DNA of 64,000 nucleotides from NCBI RefSeq assembly GCF_001423495.1, contig NZ_LMOG01000004.1, forward strand, positions 124,001 through 188,000, written 5' to 3'. Both the position numbers and the translations under genes were made by a program. This document shows, piece after piece, positions 59,205 to 64,000 of this stretch. How positions within the stretch are numbered: position 1 is the stretch's first letter; every line of letters begins with the position of its first letter. Source of the stretch: Xanthomonas sp. Leaf131. Lineage in GTDB: Bacteria > Pseudomonadota > Gammaproteobacteria > Xanthomonadales > Xanthomonadaceae. The notes under the pieces were generated by a model that searched no databases, had not been told where the DNA came from, and saw only the letters and a program-made list of their open reading frames with translations.

Positions 59205-59800
59205 TACGAATGAAGCGGGTGGTCTCGAATCTGTTGTTGGTATGCACGGCCTGCGTTATGGCGGGCTGCGGGCTGTGGGACTCATCGTTCTCACCCAATG
59301 GTGCTGACCTCAGCGGTATGGGGCGTGGTGTCGATTTTTATCTGCATGACACCGAAGGAAAACCCAAACCGTTGCGAAGTTTTCGTGGCAAGACCCTGGT
59401 GCTGTTTTTCGGTTTTACCAATTGCCCTGATGTCTGCCCGACGACGTTGGCGCGTGCGGCCCAGGTCAAGCGCAAGTTGGGCGCGCAGGCATCGCAGGTG
59501 CAATTTGCCTTTGCCACGCTCGACCCGCAGCGCGATGTTCCCAATGTGCTGAGGACGTATGTGCATGCGTTCGACCCTGACTTTATCGGCCTGACCGGTA
59601 GCGAAGGAGAAATCAGGGTGGCAGCGGACAATCTGAAGGTCGTCCACACAAAGGTGCCGATGGGAAAAACCTACACCATCGATCACTCCACCCGTAGTTT
59701 TGTGTTCGATCGCAACGGCAACTTGCGCGTCGGTCTTGCGCACGAGCAATCGGTCGATTCGACTGTTGCAGACATCCGGCAGGTGATCGCACTGGAGTGA
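59189..59800 (+). CDS. SCO1/SenC/PrrC-like copper lipoprotein
   Basis: A 203-residue lipoprotein. Lipobox VMAGC (Cys27). Thioredoxin-like domain with the copper-binding FTNCPDVCPTTLA (Cys79, Cys83) and the distant His166 in YTIDHS. Also LDPQRDVPNVLRTYVHAFDPDFIGLTG. SCO proteins deliver copper to the CuA site of cytochrome oxidase or act in copper trafficking; the next gene encodes its usual partner. An alternative start at 59210 removes 7 residues. Confidence 0.95.
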   Translation: MQAKIVRMKRVVSNLLLVCTACVMAGCGLWDSSFSPNGADLSGMGRGVDFYLHDTEGKPKPLRSFRGKTLVLFFGFTNCPDVCPTTLARAAQVKRKLGAQASQVQFAFATLDPQRDVPNVLRTYVHAFDPDFIGLTGSEGEIRVAADNLKVVHTKVPMGKTYTIDHSTRSFVFDRNGNLRVGLAHEQSVDSTVADIRQVIALE

Positions 59801-59902
59801 GTTCGCAGGTACAGCCGTTGTTCCCCTGACTAATTGCATCGACGACCCTGCAACCGAATCGCCCTTGGCGCACGGTGCCTAGGTCGACAAGAGGAGAGAA
59901 AA

Positions 59903-60448
59903 ATGAAGGCACGTGTCCTGTTGTTGTTTGTGTTATCCGCGTTGGGTCTTGTGGCCTGCCAACGCACCCAAGAGCCCGGTGCCAGCGCTGCATCGACCGA
60001 GAAAGCATCCGCTGCAGCGGTGCCTGCCAGCGCGCTGGCATTGGTTGTGGCAACAGATGCCTGGTCGCGCGCAACGCCGCCCGGAGCACCGGTTGCAGGC
60101 GGTTATGTCAGCTTGCAGAACCAATCGAGCCTCCCCGATCGCTTGATTGCAGTGGAGTCGTCAGCGAGCGCGCAGGTGGAGATCCATGAGATGAACATGG
60201 ACGATGGAGTGATGAAGATGCGGCGTCTCGATGAAGGACTCGCCTTGCCACCTGGCAAGAAGGTGGTGCTTGGGCCTGGCAGCATCCACCTGATGTTCAT
60301 TGCCCCGCACGCGCCATTCGAGGTAGGCAAACCGGTGACGGCAACGCTGATTTTCGAGCATGCGCCGCGCCTGGATGTGCGCTTCGAGGTCTGCTCGATG
60401 GGCGCCTCGGAGCCTGATGACCATGGCCATGGCGACCACATGCGCTAA
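59903..60448 (+). CDS. PCu(A)C copper chaperone lipoprotein
   Basis: A 181-residue lipoprotein with lipobox LGLVAC (Cys19). The metal site is IHEMNM...MKM and SIHLMFI: His95, Met97 and Met106, His129, Met131, close to the H(M)-X10-M-X21-HxM pattern of PCu(A)C. A His-rich tail (DDHGHGDHMR) may add metal binding. It passes Cu(I) to SCO and the oxidase. GAGGAGAG before the ATG marks a strong start. Confidence 0.95.
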   Translation: MKARVLLLFVLSALGLVACQRTQEPGASAASTEKASAAAVPASALALVVATDAWSRATPPGAPVAGGYVSLQNQSSLPDRLIAVESSASAQVEIHEMNMDDGVMKMRRLDEGLALPPGKKVVLGPGSIHLMFIAPHAPFEVGKPVTATLIFEHAPRLDVRFEVCSMGASEPDDHGHGDHMR

Positions 60449-60851
60449 CCGGTTTGAATGTGAAGCTTCCGAATGTCAGGCGGCACTACGGCGATCGGTA
60501 TCGACGTTTGGCGAACTCATTACGTTGAGTTTGTATGCGGCCTGGATGCGGTCTGCGCCCATGCGCAGATCACGTCAACCGATCTTGATCACGGCCTTGC
60601 CAAACGCGCCGTGCGCGATGTTCATGGGCTTCGCGCGCGCTCGAAGGGGAGGCAAGCGATCGGTGCCAGCTGGCTGACCGGACCGGGCCGGACGAACACG
60701 TCCAAACCGGCACCAGCATGGCGTGCAAAACGTCATGCCACGTTGTAGCGCATCGATGCGCATCGATGCGCATTGCCGCAGTCGCGTCCGTTGGATGACC
60801 CGTGACGTGCATCGCCTCCCGGCAAGCGCGCACACTGTGAATGTATATATG
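60449..60851. other. Intergenic region with short repeats
   Basis: No gene supported. A tandem of GCATCGATGC-type palindromes lies near 60750-60775. Both strands hold open frames (plus 60473-60748, minus 60570-60908) but neither shows a family or ribosome site. Confidence 0.45.
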
Positions 60852-60871
60852 TTTCGTATACGATTCGTATA
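60852..60871. promoter_or_regulatory. Repeated TTCGTATA operator-like site
   Basis: TTCGTATA occurs twice (60853-60860 and 60864-60871), and the first copy is part of the palindrome TCGTATACGA. It lies 21 bases before the ParD-like start and is a candidate autoregulatory site. Confidence 0.5.
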
Positions 60872-60891
60872 TCAACACATTTGGAGTGGCC

Positions 60892-61104
60892 ATGGGCATC
60901 GTCAACATCGACGACGAGCTGCACGATCAGTTGCGTCGCGCGTGCACGGTGACCAGCCGCTCGATCAACGCGCAGGCCAACTTCTGGATCAAGGTCGGCA
61001 TGCTGTGCGAGATGAATCCTGAGTCGTCGTTTCAGCAGATCGTGGCGCAAGAGTTGCGCGCGGCGGGGGTGCGGCCGCAAGCCTTGAAAGCGGGGCGGGC
61101 ATGA
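60892..61104 (+). CDS. ParD-like protein
   Basis: A 70-residue protein starting MGIVNIDDELHDQLRRACTVTSRSINAQANFWIKVGMLCEMNPE, a ribbon-helix-helix-type fold of the ParD_like family. It overlaps the methionine aminopeptidase gene by 4 bases, a pairing that recurs in bacteria. No toxin of the ParE type is near, so its partner seems to be the peptidase. A regulatory role on its own promoter is likely. Confidence 0.82.
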   Translation: MGIVNIDDELHDQLRRACTVTSRSINAQANFWIKVGMLCEMNPESSFQQIVAQELRAAGVRPQALKAGRA

Positions 61105-61877
61105 TCAAGCCGCCGGACGAAATTGCGTTGATGGCTACGGCCGGTGCATTGCTGGCGCAGGTCTTTCATGCACTGGATCAGCTGCCGCTCGAAGGCCGCA
61201 GCACGCTGGAACTCAACGATTTTGTCGAGCGGATGATTGTCGATGAATTGGAAGCGCGACCGGCCAGCAAGGGCCAGTACGATTTTCCATTCGTGCTCAA
61301 CGCCTCAATCGACGATGTGGTTTGCCACGGTGTGCCATCGGCCGATGATGTGCTGCGCAATGGGCAGATCGTCAATCTGGATATCACGCTGGAAAAGAAC
61401 GGGTTCATTGCCGATTCCAGCACCACGTACCTTGTTGGCGAGGTGGCGTATCCGGCGCGGCGGTTGGTGCAAACCACCTATCAGGCGATGTGGAAAGGGA
61501 TCGCGGCGGTGCGCCCCGGTGTGCGTCTGGGCGATATCGGTCATGCGATTGCGCGGCATGCGCGCGAGCACGGCTACAGCGTGGTGAAGGAATATTGCGG
61601 GCACGGCATCGGGCGTGAGATGCATGAAGATCCGCAGATTCTGCATTACGGCCACGCCGGCACCGGGATGGAGCTGCAGGAAGGCATGGTGTTCACCATC
61701 GAGCCGATGATCAATCAGGGCAGGGCGGCGATCCGCGCCGAGCCGGATCAATGGCCGGTGCATACGCGCGACGGCAAGTTGTCGGCGCAGTTCGAGCACA
61801 CCGTGGCGGTGACGCGTACCGGCGTGCGTGTGCTGACCCTGCGGCCTGGAGAAAAGCCGCTGTGTGTGGTTGATTGA
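61101..61877 (+). CDS. map: Methionine aminopeptidase, type I
   Basis: A 258-residue enzyme. The five metal ligands are present: Asp in VNLDITLE, Asp in FIADSST, His in CGHGIGREMHEDP (second His of the motif), Glu in FTIEPMI and Glu in QFEHTVAV. It removes the initiator Met from new proteins. Linked to a ParD-like gene, so probably a second, regulated copy rather than the housekeeping one beside rpsB. The pair may form an unusual regulatory or TA-like unit. Confidence 0.94.
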   Translation: MIKPPDEIALMATAGALLAQVFHALDQLPLEGRSTLELNDFVERMIVDELEARPASKGQYDFPFVLNASIDDVVCHGVPSADDVLRNGQIVNLDITLEKNGFIADSSTTYLVGEVAYPARRLVQTTYQAMWKGIAAVRPGVRLGDIGHAIARHAREHGYSVVKEYCGHGIGREMHEDPQILHYGHAGTGMELQEGMVFTIEPMINQGRAAIRAEPDQWPVHTRDGKLSAQFEHTVAVTRTGVRVLTLRPGEKPLCVVD

Positions 61878-61934
61878 TATCTGGCCTGACGATGGCAGCG
61901 GCAGCCGGCGACGCTGTGTCTTACGCGAGACGTC

Positions 61935-62468
61935 TCAGTTCCGTGTAGGGCGCGGTCGCACAATGAGTGGGGTCGTGTTGGTGCTCAGCAGCCTCTGTAC
62001 CGCCGCGTCCACATTGCCGAACCGGCTGCGTTGCAAAAGGTAGACCAGGGCGAGAAGTCCCAGGAACATCAATGCAGTGCCCGGTCTGATCGCCAGCGTT
62101 GGAACAAGAATGACGGCGACCATGTACAGCACGGCCCAGTTGCAGAAGCCGGTAATGACGATTTCACGTCGCCTGCGGTCGATCGCGATGTGGCCTCGCA
62201 TCACCAACGGGTAGACAGGACCGACAAACACCAGAAACGTCTCACGAAATGCGTAGGCCTGCTCGGACAGCGGATGGAATCTGAGGTCTGGCCACCATGT
62301 TTGTTCAACCGCGTTTTCGACCTGCGCTAATGAAAAACAGGCCAGCTGAGTGCTGGTCACTGGAATCCGCCGTTTGAACACCGGCAATCCCCATCCGAAA
62401 TACAGTCGGTTCCAGGCAATCTGCAGAATGCCTTCGATCACCAGCAGCACCAGTAGCAGGTTGAACAT
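61935..62468 (-). CDS. Membrane protein of unknown function
   Basis: A 177-residue protein with an N-terminal helix (MFNLLLVLLVIEGILQIAW) and two helices near the C-terminus (WAVLYMVAVILVPTLAI, ALMFLGLLALVYLLQ). The part between (RRIPVTSTQLACFSL...RGHIAIDRRRREIVITG) is soluble. Resembles YcxB-like or similar small membrane proteins but no firm family. Stands alone on the minus strand. Confidence 0.75.
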   Translation of the reverse strand: MFNLLLVLLVIEGILQIAWNRLYFGWGLPVFKRRIPVTSTQLACFSLAQVENAVEQTWWPDLRFHPLSEQAYAFRETFLVFVGPVYPLVMRGHIAIDRRRREIVITGFCNWAVLYMVAVILVPTLAIRPGTALMFLGLLALVYLLQRSRFGNVDAAVQRLLSTNTTPLIVRPRPTRN

Positions 62469-62772
62469 CGGGCATCCATTGTCGAGTGTCGAACCAGTGT
62501 TCCGGCGCGATGCCGGTTCCAACGGCATGCTGCGGCGATGCCTTCCCTCTTGTGGTCATCGCGAGAGTTGGTTGGCCGCGCCTGTCAGCGCGGCGATGTG
62601 ATCGACTCTAGCAATTCGGCGCGCGGTCGGCACAGACATCGCGGCAGTGTCCGCTTGCCGGTTATATCGCGGCGGCCAGACTGCGCCAGGTCAGCAAGCC
62701 TGCTGCACAATGGTCAGTGCCGTTGGCGCCCCCGTGCGTCTACGCCCTGATCCTGTGGACCATCGGTCTTCC
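62469..62772. other. Divergent intergenic spacer
   Basis: No gene or terminator seen between the unknown membrane protein and the ClC gene. Confidence 0.5.
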
Positions 62773-64000
62773 ATGCAGCCACTTTCCGACAATGCCCCTC
62801 AAGCGCCGTCTTCGGCAGCCGCGCCTTTGCGCAAATCGCTGGATTGGCTGCGCAGGCAGTTCCGCGTCAACGATCTATGGTTTATCGGGCTGGCGGCGGT
62901 TGTTGGGCTGATTGCTGCGGCCCTGATGGTAGCGCAGGCCGGCATGGCGCACGTTCTGCAGGCCTGGCTATATGGCCTTGCGCCGGGAGAGCGGCTCAGC
63001 ACGGCCGACTCGATCACCACGAGCCAGTTGTTGGTCCTGCCGTTGGGCGGATTATTGGTGGGCGTGATGGCGTTGCTGGCGCGTCGACGCAAGCGGCCGC
63101 TGGTGGATGCGGTGGAAGCCAATGCGTTGCATGGCGGGCGTATGTCGATGCGCGACAACCTGATCGTTGCAGTGCAGACGCTGCTCTCCAATGGCTTTGG
63201 TGCGTCGGTGGGGCTGGAGGCCACCTACACGCAGATGGGATCGGGTGCCGGATCGCAACTGGGTCGGGTGTTGCGTGTACGCCGCGCAGACATGCGTATA
63301 TTGGTTGGTGCCGGTGCGGCAGGCGCGATCGCCGGCGCCTTCGGTGCGCCGCTCGCGGGGGCGTTCTACGCGTTCGAGATCGTGATCGGCGCCTACACGC
63401 CCTCGGCGCTTGCGCCAGTGGCCGCGGCGGCATTGGCTGGCGCGTTCATGGCTAATGCGCTGGGTGCCGCGCCGTATTCGTTGCCGGCGGCGGTCGCCTA
63501 TCAATTGCAGCCGCGCGACTATGCGATCTACATCGCGCTCGGGTTGACCTGCGCGTTGATCGGTATCGCGGTGATGCGGCTTGTCGCGGGTATCGAACGC
63601 GGTGTGGGCCGGATCAATCTGCCGATCTGGGGCCGCCCTGTCGTGGGCGGTCTGTTGCTGATTCCGTTGGCGATGTATTCGCCCCAGGTGTTGTCGTCAG
63701 GACACGGCGCACTGCATCTGGACCTGACCAGTAGCAGCACGCTGCAGGTGTTGGCCAGCATGTTGGTGCTCAAATGCATCGCATCGGGCATCTCGCTCGG
63801 CTTTGGGTTTCGTGGCGGTTTGTTCTTCGCATCGTTATTTATGGGCTCACTGGTGGGCAGCCTGTTTGCAGTGTTCTTGAATCTGCTGGTGGGCGCTGCC
63901 GCCGTGGACATCACAAGCGCGTCGTTGGTGGGCATGGCGGCGTTGGCAGCGGCCATTGTCGGCGCGCCGATGACGATGGCGATGCTGATTCTGGAAGGAA
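62773..64000 (+). CDS. ClC-type chloride channel/antiporter, cut by the window end
   Basis: The first 409 residues of a ClC protein starting MQPLSDNAPQAPSSAAAPLR. The family helices are visible: GFGASVGLEATYTQMGSG (the gating Glu within a variant of the GREGP motif), AGAAGAIAGAFGAPLAGAFYAFEI, FRGGLFFASLFMGSLVG, and GMAALAAAIVGAPMTMAMLILEG. The usual GSGIP motif is not obvious. Transports chloride, perhaps against protons. The C-terminus lies beyond the window. Confidence 0.93.
   Translation, partial: MQPLSDNAPQAPSSAAAPLRKSLDWLRRQFRVNDLWFIGLAAVVGLIAAALMVAQAGMAHVLQAWLYGLAPGERLSTADSITTSQLLVLPLGGLLVGVMALLARRRKRPLVDAVEANALHGGRMSMRDNLIVAVQTLLSNGFGASVGLEATYTQMGSGAGSQLGRVLRVRRADMRILVGAGAAGAIAGAFGAPLAGAFYAFEIVIGAYTPSALAPVAAAALAGAFMANALGAAPYSLPAAVAYQLQPRDYAIYIALGLTCALIGIAVMRLVAGIERGVGRINLPIWGRPVVGGLLLIPLAMYSPQVLSSGHGALHLDLTSSSTLQVLASMLVLKCIASGISLGFGFRGGLFFASLFMGSLVGSLFAVFLNLLVGAAAVDITSASLVGMAALAAAIVGAPMTMAMLILEG

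Noticed and set aside
60473-60908. Coding regions on either strand between PCu(A)C and the ParD-like gene
   Set aside because: Overlapping frames on both strands without ribosome sites or family motifs.

Overview
The window looks like a Xanthomonadaceae chromosome, most probably Xanthomonas. It is GC-rich. It carries a P2-like prophage, and in front of umuDC there is a LexA box of the TTAG-N6-TACTA form described in Xylella and Xanthomonas. Its right-hand third has a TonB receptor with DUF2946, SCO and PCu(A)C genes, as seen in this family. The species is an inference; no rRNA or housekeeping marker is present.

Region 1 (1-18.3 kb) is the structural part of a P2-like (Peduovirus type) prophage. 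On the minus strand, read right to left, it holds scaffold O, capsid N, terminase M, head completion L, tail X, two holins, a GH19 endolysin, nested Rz/Rz1 spanins, R, S, a cargo gene with a GIY-YIG-like (T5orf172) N-terminus, baseplate and fibre genes J, I, H, G, spike V, W, sheath FI, tube FII, the E/E' frameshift pair, and the start of tape measure T cut by the window edge. Terminase P and portal Q run rightward, followed by a Com-like zinc finger overlapping a DNA methyltransferase and a terminator. Early genes (int, C, cox, A) are not seen here.

Region 2 (18.3-26.0 kb) holds an arsRCHB arsenic operon, a 306-bp repeat element with imperfect terminal inverted repeats full of GGTAATC motifs, a LexA-controlled umuDC operon, and an mqsR-mqsA-secB-like toxin-antitoxin-chaperone operon. 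It ends in a 3' tRNA fragment (anticodon CAT) that looks like an attachment-site duplicate.

Region 3 (25,994-46,596) is, to my reading, a complete 20.6-kb Tn7-like transposon. It has 24-bp inverted ends starting TGT and ending ACA, extra internal copies of the TnsB-type site at both ends, and a perfect 5-bp target duplication CTGCG. The target lies 26 bp past the tRNA fragment. The core is a TnsA-TnsB fusion, TnsC and TniQ in one overlapping operon, with no Cas genes or CRISPR array. Cargo on both sides looks like anti-phage defence: a 2004-aa Avs-like STAND NTPase with an N-terminal nuclease, an unrecognised 544-555 aa membrane protein, a broken DUF3800 gene, an ABC-three-component operon (nuclease-fused effector, MC2 middle component, DUF3732-type ATPase), and an intact DUF3800 protein.

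Region 4 (46.6-64 kb) is ordinary chromosome: phd-vapC, a TetR/MFS efflux pair, DJ-1/PfpI and GlxA-type regulators, an acyltransferase, a probable copper-handling cluster (two DUF2946 proteins, a TonB receptor, SCO, PCu(A)C), an isochorismatase-type hydrolase, a ParD-like/methionine aminopeptidase pair, an unknown membrane protein, and a ClC channel cut by the right edge.
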